From Pseudomonadota bacterium (GTDB lineage Bacteria; Desulfobacterota; Desulfobacteria; Desulfobacterales; Desulfobacteraceae): a stretch of DNA of 64,000 nucleotides. The position numbers were made by a program, and so were the translations under genes. Shown one piece after another: positions 45,401 through 52,718 of the stretch; positions within the stretch are counted from its first letter, which is position 1, and each line of letters starts with the position of its first letter. Under the pieces are notes generated by a model, which worked only from the letters and a program-made list of their open reading frames with translations, was not told where the DNA came from and ran no database searches. The stretch is from assembly GCA_018821535.1 (NCBI GenBank), contig JAHJLV010000052.1, positions 1 through 64,000 of the forward strand. Direction: 5' to 3'.

Positions 45401-46545
45401 AAAACACCTGCATTCATTGATAAAACTGTTTTTATAAACCCTGCGGCACCGGCTGCGGTGAGCAGATGCCCGATCATTGATTTTACAGAGCCGATGGAAA
45501 TCTTTTTATCCGGACAGTTGTATTCATCCAGCAGGGTTTTAATGCTGGTTAATTCCACCTGATCTCCCACCGGCGTTCCTGATCCGTGGCATTCCATGTA
45601 CTGAATATCTTCAACCGACCATGAAGCACTCTGGTATGCCATAATCATGGCCCGGACCTGACCTTCGGAAGCCGGCCCCACAAGGGTTCCTTCAATATCA
45701 TTTGACACACCGGCGCCAGTGATGACAGCATAGATATTATCTTTGCTCCGGATGGCATCTTCCAGCCGCTTAAGAACAACAATGCCTGTTCCTTCTCCCA
45801 CCACAAGGCCATCTGCTTGGGCATCAAAGGGCGAACATTTTCCCGTGGGTGATAATGCCTGGAGTTGGGAAAATCCAATCTGGGTATACAGAGAACTGGG
45901 TTTTGAAACACCGCCTGCAACCATGATATCCGCTTTTTTCAGATTTAACTGCTCACAGGCCAGTTTTATGGAAACCAGAGAGGATGCACAGGCGGCATCC
46001 AGTGTAAAGCATCCTGCTTCAAAGCCCATGGCTCTTGCCAGAATGGATGCAGGAAAGGATACCACTCCGGTTTTTGAAACCGTGTGCGCATCAAACTGTT
46101 TGAAATCGTGTCCAAATATGACCTGTCGGGAAAAAAAAGAAGATGCCCGGGTGGGAAGGGCAATGGCAGCCAGAATCACACCTGTGCGTTTTTTGTCTGC
46201 TCTGGTATGATGACATTGTTCGTAGGCACGTTTTGACGCCTGAAGGACAAGCTGGTGAACCGGGTCAAGGCCGTACAAAAAAGTTTTATCCAGTAAAAAT
46301 CCGGATGAATCAAACTTAAAGTTCTCTATGAATCCGGCTATATTGGAAACCGCCTTATCCGGTTGGGTGCGTGAGGCCAGAAAAGAATCCACCGGTTTAA
46401 GCCATCGGTTCTCCGGCACGGCCATAACAGCATTCTTTTTATTAATGATATTGTGTAAAAACTGATCCTTGTCTGCGGCCTTGGGGAAAATGCCGTCCAT
46501 GCCGACCACAGCAATCTTTTGAAATTTATTAGAATGAATTTTCAT
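42475..46545 (-). CDS. PfaC-like polyketide/PUFA synthase: KS-CLF-DH-DH
   Basis: The 1356-residue protein has four domains. The ketosynthase (about 8-440) has Cys186 (DAACASS), His320 (HGSGTPVGD) and His360 (KSMIGHLL), so it looks active. The second KS-like domain (about 460-840) reads FTLSACEASGFKAIE, with Glu641 where the Cys should be, close to the SAEENS pattern of Pfa chain-length factors. Two FabA-type hotdog dehydratase domains follow (about 960-1150 and 1185-1345); the second has WFLTCHFIDDMVMPG. This order is that of PfaC. No ACP, AT, KR or ER domain is present, so it needs partners in trans. It is the first gene of the ole operon. Confidence 0.88.
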   Translation of the reverse strand: MKIHSNKFQKIAVVGMDGIFPKAADKDQFLHNIINKKNAVMAVPENRWLKPVDSFLASRTQPDKAVSNIAGFIENFKFDSSGFLLDKTFLYGLDPVHQLVLQASKRAYEQCHHTRADKKRTGVILAAIALPTRASSFFSRQVIFGHDFKQFDAHTVSKTGVVSFPASILARAMGFEAGCFTLDAACASSLVSIKLACEQLNLKKADIMVAGGVSKPSSLYTQIGFSQLQALSPTGKCSPFDAQADGLVVGEGTGIVVLKRLEDAIRSKDNIYAVITGAGVSNDIEGTLVGPASEGQVRAMIMAYQSASWSVEDIQYMECHGSGTPVGDQVELTSIKTLLDEYNCPDKKISIGSVKSMIGHLLTAAGAAGFIKTVLSMNAGVLPPSLNFDSPSIKSPLNTSRIQVQTRVEEWKPQKTGITKKAAVSAFGFGGINAHLLVEEFKASSKIYPAGQMGSEKINQTLDCAIVGMETILKDCENLKEFKAYILDHLKINTDHPENRWKRRHPMASQPKPGRYIDKIDVIPGQFHIPPNQMTDILPQHLLLLKSVYGAMKDAGIPARPADNDAPRSFIGCAIGIDFDYGATDFHLRWQINDLDEDIKNQISPSLNFNRTLGALGGIVASRVAREFMLGGPCFTLSACEASGFKAIETAVHSLSAMETDVFICGCVDLLGDIRQSVLNQLIHPSENDPVPAEGSAALVLKRYDQAVRDGDKIYAVIKGTGFSSADSIPGESGSDSEHAQIRQEQSLNAALADAGISASDILSHEHCDFNSGAVSSLFSIIKTAVLFNDRRTSDKQIVCVRTATTDGMSGHVIMGNCQNPVLTESVSKQDHPVPEMRNTISIKTNPRPVTEDLVRKIQNHLGIHCEPSQNPLFEYTKPFDDVSVTSVRLPLEPELISRASDATAKAHEKFLEFSSLNMQAFEKQFRMLTHLARQQRQHPQADENSDNMVLETPQPFLDRQMCLEYATGKAGNVLGEQFDIIDTYPVRVRLPAEPLMLVDRIMKIEGRMLSLGKGKIITQHDVKKDAWYLDGPKAPVSISIEAGQADLFLCAWLGIDHAVKGKRKYRLLDAKVTFHRTLPEACETIEYHIEIDRFLKQGDVYLFFFHYKGYIQNQLLISMRDGCAGFFTEQEVKNSGGIVLKKEDTQPIRTTDVFRPLIPVQKQAFNDNQVQMLRKGQLEAAFGPVFKGRTLGKNLWLPGGRMHLIDRVLEFDPSGGRFGLGKIIAQLDIHPDAWFLTCHFIDDMVMPGTLMYDCCAHTLRIFTQRIGWISDRDDVFYDVLINNESDLKCRGPVTQQTKHTRYEIEIKKIGYDPEPCIIADAHMFSDDLQIVLYKDMGLKLKGITENDLKIFWRTQ

Positions 46546-46734
46546 ATGGGGTCATATAATTGAGAACCCTTGTTTATTCAAGAAAGTCTTTGTAAAACAA
46601 GTGTAAAATTCAATTTGTCTTTTAACACTTGGTGTGTTAGACAAAATAAAGTATTTCTATCATCCATAGTCCTTCTGATCATATGTTAAAATTTAATTTT
46701 AATATATGGTTTTAACATAATTTCAGAGAAATTT
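46546..46734. promoter_or_regulatory. divergent control region between the PfaC-like/ole operon and a hybrid kinase
   Basis: This is 189 nt of AT-rich DNA that must hold both promoters. A short inverted repeat TAACAC-N5-GTGTTA lies at 46623-46639 and could be an operator. I see no consensus -35/-10 pair clear enough to mark. Confidence 0.35.
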
Positions 46735-49434
46735 ATGTACAGATTGATTTTCAAATTATTCCCATTATTAAAACCCACCTCTTTGAAAACAAAATTCATA
46801 TATTCGGTTCTTCCGCCGATCACTGTCTGTTTTCTGGGCATATCAATCATTGCCGCAATTTTATCCTATGATGACATGGAAAAAAACATTCTGAACCGGT
46901 ATCAAGCCAATGTCCATGCCTATATCAAGCCCTTGATACTGCCTTTGTGGAATGTCAATGATGCTGCAATCCAGTCACAGGTTCAGGCCATATTAAATTA
47001 TCCGGATATTACCGGCGTAAAACTGATTGAAAAAGTCACTGCAACTGGCAACGAAAAAATATTCACTGCCGGGCTCATCCCCGAAGATGAGACCCTTTCT
47101 GACCATTTGATGTTTTCTCAGGATATTATTTATACGCCCTATGAAAAGAAAGAAATTTTAGGAACCTTGTATTTTTATTATAAAAAGACGCAGATTCTAA
47201 ATAATCTGGTTCATCAGTTTATCCAGTATTCTTTGTTATTTTTATTTCTGGTTGTCATTGTTATTATCACCACGTTGATTTCCTACCACAGAACCATCAA
47301 TATCCCTTTGAACAAACTTTTAAAATCTATCCGCAGATTTGATTATGAAAAAAATATAACGCCGGTAGAATGGACTGCAAATGATGAGATAGGGCAGGTG
47401 ATAACCTCATACAACGGGTTGATTATCAGTTTGGAAATGGGATATTCACAACTGACCCGTGCACTGGAAGAGGCCAGAAAAGCCAATGCTGCGAAAAGTG
47501 AATTTCTGGCCAATATGAGTCATGAAATACGAACCCCTTTAAATGGAATTCAGGGCCTGGCTGAGCTTGTTCTGGATACGGAACTGAGCATGGAACAACG
47601 CAATTTTCTAAGCACGATATATATGGAATCAGAGCAATTATTAACCATCATTAACGATATCCTTGATTTTTCAAAAATTGAAGCCGGCATGATGGAACTC
47701 GACCAGATTCCATTTGATCTGCGCCATACCGTTGAGAGCCTTTGTGCCTCACTCAGTGTTCAGGCTGACAAAAAAGGTCTTGAACTGATTCATTTTATAG
47801 ATGCATCCGGGAGGACTGAACTCATCGGTGATCCGGGTCGGCTCAGACAGATACTGATTAATCTTATTGGAAATGCAATTAAATTCACCCATAAAGGAGA
47901 AGTTTTTGTTAAGATTCAAATTGTTGAACAAACAGATTCTAAAATCAAATTTCAATTTTCTGTCACGGATACAGGCATTGGTATTCCCAAAGACAAACAT
48001 GAGAAAATTTTTGACAGTTTTTCCCAGGCAGATGGATCAACAACACGAAATTTTGGCGGAACCGGTCTGGGTATAACCATCTCCAAGATGCTGATTGAAC
48101 AGATGGGTGGTGCAATCAATCTTGAGAGTACCCCGGGTATAGGTACCCGGTTTTATTTTGATCTTGAATTTTTAAAACAAAAAAATGATTATTCAGCACC
48201 CTGGGCTCCTTGTGATGACTTTTCCGGCCTGACCATCCTGGTCGTAGATGATTCAAGGACAAATCTGGAGGTATTTTCTGCATATCTTGACATCTGGGGA
48301 TGTAACGCCATCACTTCTTGTTCCGGCGAAGACGCTTTGCAGTTACTGTTCAGATATCAAACTGAAGACAAAAAGATCTCAGCCATTTTTATTGACCATG
48401 ATATGCCCGGCATGAACGGCTTTGAACTGTCAGAAAAAATTCGCAAGATGGATTATTTTTCCCGAACGCCCATTGGTGTCGTATCCCCTATGGGCGTTAT
48501 CGGAGATGGAAAACAATATCGGGAGATCGGGGTGAATGGATATCTTGTAAAGCCGGTTTGTCAAAAAGAATTAAAAAAATTTATTTCTTTTATTTTAGGA
48601 TATAAATCTGGTTCACAAAAATCCGAACAATTTTTAATCACCCGCCATACCCTGGCTGAAAACCGAAGAAAACATATCAAGATTTTATTGGTGGAAGATT
48701 ATGTAACAAATCAGAAGCTTGCTGTAAAACAGCTAGAAACTGCAGGATATGACGTACGTCTGGCCCGTGATGGTCAGGAAGCCGTGGACTATTATTCCCA
48801 ATATGATTTTGATCTTGTTTTAATGGATATACAGATGCCGAAAATGGATGGGTATCAAGCCTGTGATTTAATTCGAAAAATGGAAAAGGGGAAAAAAAGG
48901 ACCCCTGTAATCGCCATGACAGCACATGCGCTGACAGGCTATAAACAAAAATGCCTGGATGCCGGAATGGATGATTTTGTTACCAAGCCGCTGAAAAAAG
49001 AAATCCTTTTATCCACCGTGTCCAAATGGATTCAACATTCTTCTGACACAGCTGATTTTGAAGATGCTTTTGCAAAAAACAAGGCACCGTTGCAGATTTA
49101 CATTGCCCTGAACGAATTCGAGAATGACCGGGATTTTTTCTATCAGGTACTGGATGAATTTTTAATCCAGGCTGAAGAACAGATTTCCCAAATAAAACAC
49201 GCATTGGCTTCAAATGATCCGGGTGTTGTGGTCAGACATGCTCACTCCATTAAAGGCGGTGCTGCAAACCTGACGGCAGATGCCCTGTCCAAAGCAGCAC
49301 ATGATCTGGAATTATTTGACAAGACTCCTGGGCAAAGTTCTGGTGATCCTTTATTTTCAGCATTGGTTTTTGAGTTTGAACGGTTGAAAAAATTTAGAAA
49401 TCAATTATCAAAAAACCTTCAGCCACATGTTTAA
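46735..49434 (+). CDS. hybrid sensor histidine kinase (HK-REC-REC-HPt)
   Basis: The 899-residue protein has TM1 (about 25-47) and a periplasmic sensor region. TM2 (about 163-183) and a HAMP follow. HisKA has His at about 263 (MSHEIRTPLNG), and HATPase has the DTGIGIP and GGTGLGITISKML boxes. REC1 (about 500-620) has IDHDMPGMNG. REC2 (about 640-765) has MDIQMPKMDG. HPt (about 800-890) has AHSIKGGA. All phosphorelay residues appear present. No response regulator with an output domain is adjacent. It is divergent from the PfaC-like/ole operon. Its last 41 nt overlap the convergent rhomboid gene. Confidence 0.93.
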   Translation: MYRLIFKLFPLLKPTSLKTKFIYSVLPPITVCFLGISIIAAILSYDDMEKNILNRYQANVHAYIKPLILPLWNVNDAAIQSQVQAILNYPDITGVKLIEKVTATGNEKIFTAGLIPEDETLSDHLMFSQDIIYTPYEKKEILGTLYFYYKKTQILNNLVHQFIQYSLLFLFLVVIVIITTLISYHRTINIPLNKLLKSIRRFDYEKNITPVEWTANDEIGQVITSYNGLIISLEMGYSQLTRALEEARKANAAKSEFLANMSHEIRTPLNGIQGLAELVLDTELSMEQRNFLSTIYMESEQLLTIINDILDFSKIEAGMMELDQIPFDLRHTVESLCASLSVQADKKGLELIHFIDASGRTELIGDPGRLRQILINLIGNAIKFTHKGEVFVKIQIVEQTDSKIKFQFSVTDTGIGIPKDKHEKIFDSFSQADGSTTRNFGGTGLGITISKMLIEQMGGAINLESTPGIGTRFYFDLEFLKQKNDYSAPWAPCDDFSGLTILVVDDSRTNLEVFSAYLDIWGCNAITSCSGEDALQLLFRYQTEDKKISAIFIDHDMPGMNGFELSEKIRKMDYFSRTPIGVVSPMGVIGDGKQYREIGVNGYLVKPVCQKELKKFISFILGYKSGSQKSEQFLITRHTLAENRRKHIKILLVEDYVTNQKLAVKQLETAGYDVRLARDGQEAVDYYSQYDFDLVLMDIQMPKMDGYQACDLIRKMEKGKKRTPVIAMTAHALTGYKQKCLDAGMDDFVTKPLKKEILLSTVSKWIQHSSDTADFEDAFAKNKAPLQIYIALNEFENDRDFFYQVLDEFLIQAEEQISQIKHALASNDPGVVVRHAHSIKGGAANLTADALSKAAHDLELFDKTPGQSSGDPLFSALVFEFERLKKFRNQLSKNLQPHV

Positions 49435-50119
49435 ATAATAGCCACACAGTTAACCCCATCAGAAAAACAGCAAAAATTTTATCAAAATAATTTTCTTTTC
49501 TTTTTTGATGATAGCCAAAAATCCATCCAAACAGGATTCCTGAAATCAACCCGCCGGCATGGCTCCAGTTGTTGATATTGGGAATTAAGAAACCAAACAG
49601 CGCAAGACTGATGACCCAGCCTAAAGTTTCCTTATATACCAGACGTCCCCATTGTCCCCTGCTTGATCTGCCAAAATACATGGCAGCACCGATAAGACCG
49701 CAGATTCCCGAGGATGCGCCAATGGTCAAGCTGACATTACCCACATAGGACAATAAAAAACCGGACATGCCGGTCAAGGTATACAAGACAAACATTCTAA
49801 AAACACCGTATTCTTTTACCACCAGCGGAATAAGCGTCCGTAAGGCCAGCATATTGAATACAATATGCAATAATCCGCCATGGAGCCAGTTTGCGGTGAT
49901 AATGGTCCACCAGGTTCCATTTTTTGAAATGATAGATTTTCCGGTTGCGCCAAGAAATTCAAGGGCAAAAGGAGACGGGGTTAAAAAAAGCAGGGGATTC
50001 AAAGAAAAATTCAAATGCTCTTTACTGAAAATCATGCTGATAAAAAACATGAAAACATTCACATAGATAATTGCCCGAAGTGCAATGGACGACACTGAAA
50101 TAACCGTTTTATCTGGCAT
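49394..50119 (-). CDS. rhomboid-family intramembrane serine protease
   Basis: This 241-residue protein has six or seven TM helices. The catalytic Ser lies in GASSGICG (about 136) and the catalytic His in SHAGGLISG (about 193). HGGLLHIVFNM, the rhomboid HxxxxHxxxN-like block, is at about 80-89. It cleaves TM segments of membrane proteins; substrates are unknown. The coding end overlaps the hybrid kinase end by 41 nt on the opposite strand. It lies 1 nt after the hypothetical gene upstream, so the two form an operon. Confidence 0.9.
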   Translation of the reverse strand: MPDKTVISVSSIALRAIIYVNVFMFFISMIFSKEHLNFSLNPLLFLTPSPFALEFLGATGKSIISKNGTWWTIITANWLHGGLLHIVFNMLALRTLIPLVVKEYGVFRMFVLYTLTGMSGFLLSYVGNVSLTIGASSGICGLIGAAMYFGRSSRGQWGRLVYKETLGWVISLALFGFLIPNINNWSHAGGLISGILFGWIFGYHQKRKENYFDKIFAVFLMGLTVWLLFKHVAEGFLIIDF

Positions 50120-50120
50120 A

Positions 50121-50663
50121 TTAATTGAGTTTTGTATCTTTTAATTTAACTGCATTCAAATATTCTTTCACAGCGCCCATGGTCAGGGTAAACATTTTGG
50201 TTCCCAGTAAAATGGCAACCGCATCATTTTTGGCGCTGCACAGATCAGCAAAGGCAGGCCCCATAACATTAACGGGATTCTGAATATCCTGGGGAGCGTC
50301 CTGCATTGTTTTTACATAGATATCCAGCCGGGTTTTTAAAATGTCAAAATAATCCAGCCGGGTTCCTGCAGTGGCCTGGGTCAGGGTTGAAATATTATTG
50401 GCAATTTCTCTGATCAATTCCCAGAAGGTGTGTGTTACCGGTGCTTTATTGACATCGGATGCGGGCATGAAAAACGAAATTGCCCAGCCCACACTTAAAA
50501 TTTTTAAAATCTGCAATTCATATTCAAGTGTGGTCAAATTAAGTGAACTGCCCTTTGGAACGACAGCCAGCAGCTGTTTTAAATCATTGCGATCAATAGC
50601 AAAGGTGGCAAGATCCCCGGCTAGTTTCTGCGGGGTAAGCGGGTCATTATTTTCTTGAACCAT
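50121..50663 (-). CDS. conserved-looking hypothetical cytosolic protein
   Basis: I do not recognise this 180-residue protein. It lacks a signal peptide and looks mainly helical. A moderately hydrophobic segment (about 54-68, LKILSVGWAISFFMP) may be buried, not membrane-spanning. The gene stops 1 nt before the rhomboid start, so the two are probably co-expressed. Codon use resembles its neighbours. Function cannot be inferred. Confidence 0.7.
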   Translation of the reverse strand: MVQENNDPLTPQKLAGDLATFAIDRNDLKQLLAVVPKGSSLNLTTLEYELQILKILSVGWAISFFMPASDVNKAPVTHTFWELIREIANNISTLTQATAGTRLDYFDILKTRLDIYVKTMQDAPQDIQNPVNVMGPAFADLCSAKNDAVAILLGTKMFTLTMGAVKEYLNAVKLKDTKLN

Positions 50664-50828
50664 ATCAATTCCTTTTCATTTTAAATATTGCATAAACCTT
50701 TTCAAATATGGCATATTGCAAAACATATCAAACATGGAATACTTATGTGTTAACATATTTAAAAAAAATAATCCATCCAACATGCGCCATACGCATCAGA
50801 GGATGAGGATTATCAAAACGTATTTTGT

Positions 50829-51560
50829 ATGTACAACAAAGCCGCTCGGATTATAAAAAATTCAAAACGGGTCATTGCATTTACCGGCGCAGGAATTTCG
50901 GTTGAAAGCGGTATTCCGCCATTCAGAGGGAAAAACGGTTTGTGGAACAAATATGACCCAAAATCATTTGATATCAACTATTTTCACAATAATCCCCGGG
51001 AGTCCTGGGAAATTATCCGTGATATTTTTTATGATTTATTTGGAAGCGTTCATCCCAATGCTGCTCACTATGCGCTTGCTCAGCTGGAAGCCCATTCCAT
51101 GTTAAGCGCTGTGATTACCCAGAATGTCGATCATCTTCATCAGGATGCAGGAAGTCAGGTGGTTCACGAATTTCATGGGTCCTTAAAACATCTGGTGTGC
51201 CTTGCCTGCCATGAAAAATATGCGATATCAGCCATTGATTTAAATATACTTCCCCCGTTATGTGAAAACTGCAGCGGGATTCTCAAGCCGGATGTGATTT
51301 TTTTTGGCGAGGCCATTCCCGAGCCTGCCCGAACGCATTCGTTTAATGAAACAACCCGGGCAGACTGTTTTTTACTTATCGGAACCACCGGTACGGTCAT
51401 GCCGGCCAATATGATCCCGGTTCAGGCCAAACAGAACGGGGCCACCATTATTGAAATCAACCCTCATCATTCCGAGTACACCAGAACGATTACAGATATT
51501 TTTATTAAAGAGAATGCAACAGCTGCCATGAAAGCGCTAATGGATGAAATTGACAAATGA
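50829..51560 (+). CDS. NAD-dependent protein deacylase (sirtuin, CobB-like)
   Basis: This 243-residue Sir2 enzyme has the NAD motif FTGAGISVESGIPPFRG (about 18). TQNVDHLHQDAG and the catalytic His in HEFHGS are intact. A Zn ribbon is formed by CLAC and CENC. It removes acyl groups from lysines using NAD. The later motif reads GTTGTVMPAN where many sirtuins have GTSLxVxPA. It is followed 29 nt later by a HIT-family gene. Confidence 0.93.
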   Translation: MYNKAARIIKNSKRVIAFTGAGISVESGIPPFRGKNGLWNKYDPKSFDINYFHNNPRESWEIIRDIFYDLFGSVHPNAAHYALAQLEAHSMLSAVITQNVDHLHQDAGSQVVHEFHGSLKHLVCLACHEKYAISAIDLNILPPLCENCSGILKPDVIFFGEAIPEPARTHSFNETTRADCFLLIGTTGTVMPANMIPVQAKQNGATIIEINPHHSEYTRTITDIFIKENATAAMKALMDEIDK

Positions 51561-51589
51561 TAACGATACTATGAAAGGGAAAATGAATC

Positions 51590-51922
51590 ATGTCTGAAAA
51601 CTGCTTGTTCTGTAAAATTATTCATAAAGAAATCCCCAGTGAATTTTTGCATGAAGATGATATCTGTGTGGTTTTCAGGGATATTAACCCTGAAGCACCC
51701 GTGCATCTTCTGGTTGTTCCCAGAAAACATGTCCGCAGTATGAATGATATTCAAAAAGAAGACCGTGATATTATTTCACATCTGTTTTTAGTCGCAAAAC
51801 ACATGGCAAAAGAACAGGGCGTAAATGAATCCGGTTATAAACTGCTGTTTAATGTCGAAAAAGGAGGAGGGCAGATGATTTTTCATATTCATCTCCACCT
51901 GATCGGCGGATGGAAAAAATAA
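51590..51922 (+). CDS. HIT-family nucleotide-binding protein (HinT-like)
   Basis: This 110-residue protein is the standard length of HinT. It begins CLFCKIIHKEIPSEFLHEDD and ends with the histidine triad FHIHLHLIGG. It hydrolyses purine nucleoside phosphoramidates. The ribosome site GAAAGGGAAA lies upstream of the ATG. It converges on the GntR-family gene. Confidence 0.94.
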   Translation: MSENCLFCKIIHKEIPSEFLHEDDICVVFRDINPEAPVHLLVVPRKHVRSMNDIQKEDRDIISHLFLVAKHMAKEQGVNESGYKLLFNVEKGGGQMIFHIHLHLIGGWKK

Positions 51923-51936
51923 CAGGATAAAAAAAA

Positions 51937-52614
51937 TTAAAAATCCTCCTGATGAAATGCATCAGAGCGCAGTTTTTTCATTATATCAAAAAGATGCAGG
52001 ACTGCCTGTTGGGAATGCAGCTCGAGCGCCTGGGAGATTTTCATATTATCTTTGGCTAAAATTGCCTGGTAAATTGTCACATGATGTTTCAGGGATTCAT
52101 TGGAAAGACCGGAAACCAGATTCAGTCGATGACGGTATTTAACTGTTAAGTCGCTTAAATTTTTACACACCCGGAACAGGGTTTTGCTTCTGGCAGCCTT
52201 ATAGATGATTTCATGAAATTCAATATCCAGTTCTGTAACCTTGAAATTATCTTTTGATTTAATGGCCGCTTTTGTTTTTTCAAGATTATCATCAAGGGTT
52301 TTTAATTCATCAAGGGTAATATGGCCGACAGCATTCTGAAAGGCAATGCGTTCTATTTGCATTCTGCTTTCAAACAGATCCTTGATATCAGAATCTGATA
52401 AATCCTCAACCAGATAACCTGCTTTGGGGATGGCTGTAAGTAATTTTTCCTGGGTAAGTTTTTGAAGTGCTTCTCTGACCGGAGTCCGGCTGACGTTGAG
52501 AGAATCAGCAATAAAATTTTCCGTGAGTCGTGTTCCTGCCTTGAATTTTCCGGAAATAATATCCTGCTTTAAAGACGTATACACCTTTTGTCTCAGTGAC
52601 ATTTTTTTCTTCAT
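51937..52614 (-). CDS. GntR-family regulator, FCD subfamily
   Basis: This 225-residue regulator has a winged helix (about 8-75, LTENFIADSLNVSRTPVREAL). The C-terminal FCD helical domain (about 85-215) carries the His/Asp ligand-site residues typical of that group (DIEFHEI, LKHHVTIY, LELHSQQ). FCD members often sense organic acids. I chose the ATG at 52614, which follows GGGGGGA; the frame is open for nine more codons. A 42-nt near-perfect palindrome lies just upstream, and its core recurs before dctP, so autoregulation plus control of the TRAP operon is likely. Confidence 0.9.
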   Translation of the reverse strand: MKKKMSLRQKVYTSLKQDIISGKFKAGTRLTENFIADSLNVSRTPVREALQKLTQEKLLTAIPKAGYLVEDLSDSDIKDLFESRMQIERIAFQNAVGHITLDELKTLDDNLEKTKAAIKSKDNFKVTELDIEFHEIIYKAARSKTLFRVCKNLSDLTVKYRHRLNLVSGLSNESLKHHVTIYQAILAKDNMKISQALELHSQQAVLHLFDIMKKLRSDAFHQEDF

Positions 52615-52628
52615 ATTTGTCCCCCCAA

Positions 52629-52670
52629 TATTGACAGACACTTATTGTATGCAATCGGTGTCTGTCAATA
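52629..52670 (-). promoter_or_regulatory. 42-nt palindromic operator/promoter of the GntR gene
   Basis: Perfect 13-bp arms TATTGACAGACAC / GTGTCTGTCAATA flank a 16-nt centre that is itself nearly dyadic (ATTGTA/TGCAAT). In all 18 of 21 positions are symmetric. On the minus strand a TTGACA-N17-ATAAGT promoter lies wholly inside it. The core word TGCATACAATAA (minus strand, 52653-52642) is repeated exactly at 56828-56839. Confidence 0.75.
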
Positions 52671-52718
52671 CAAATTTAACCGGATACAATCAATTTTTAA
52701 GGGGTATTTTATTCATTA

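Noticed and set aside
45743..46210. 155-codon frame opposite the PfaC-like KS domain
   Set aside because: It has no recognised motif and is a shadow of the active KS, whose catalytic residues are intact.
46623..46639. TAACAC-N5-GTGTTA as a confirmed operator
   Set aside because: Six-bp arms occur by chance in AT-rich DNA; noted only as a possibility within the intergenic entry.
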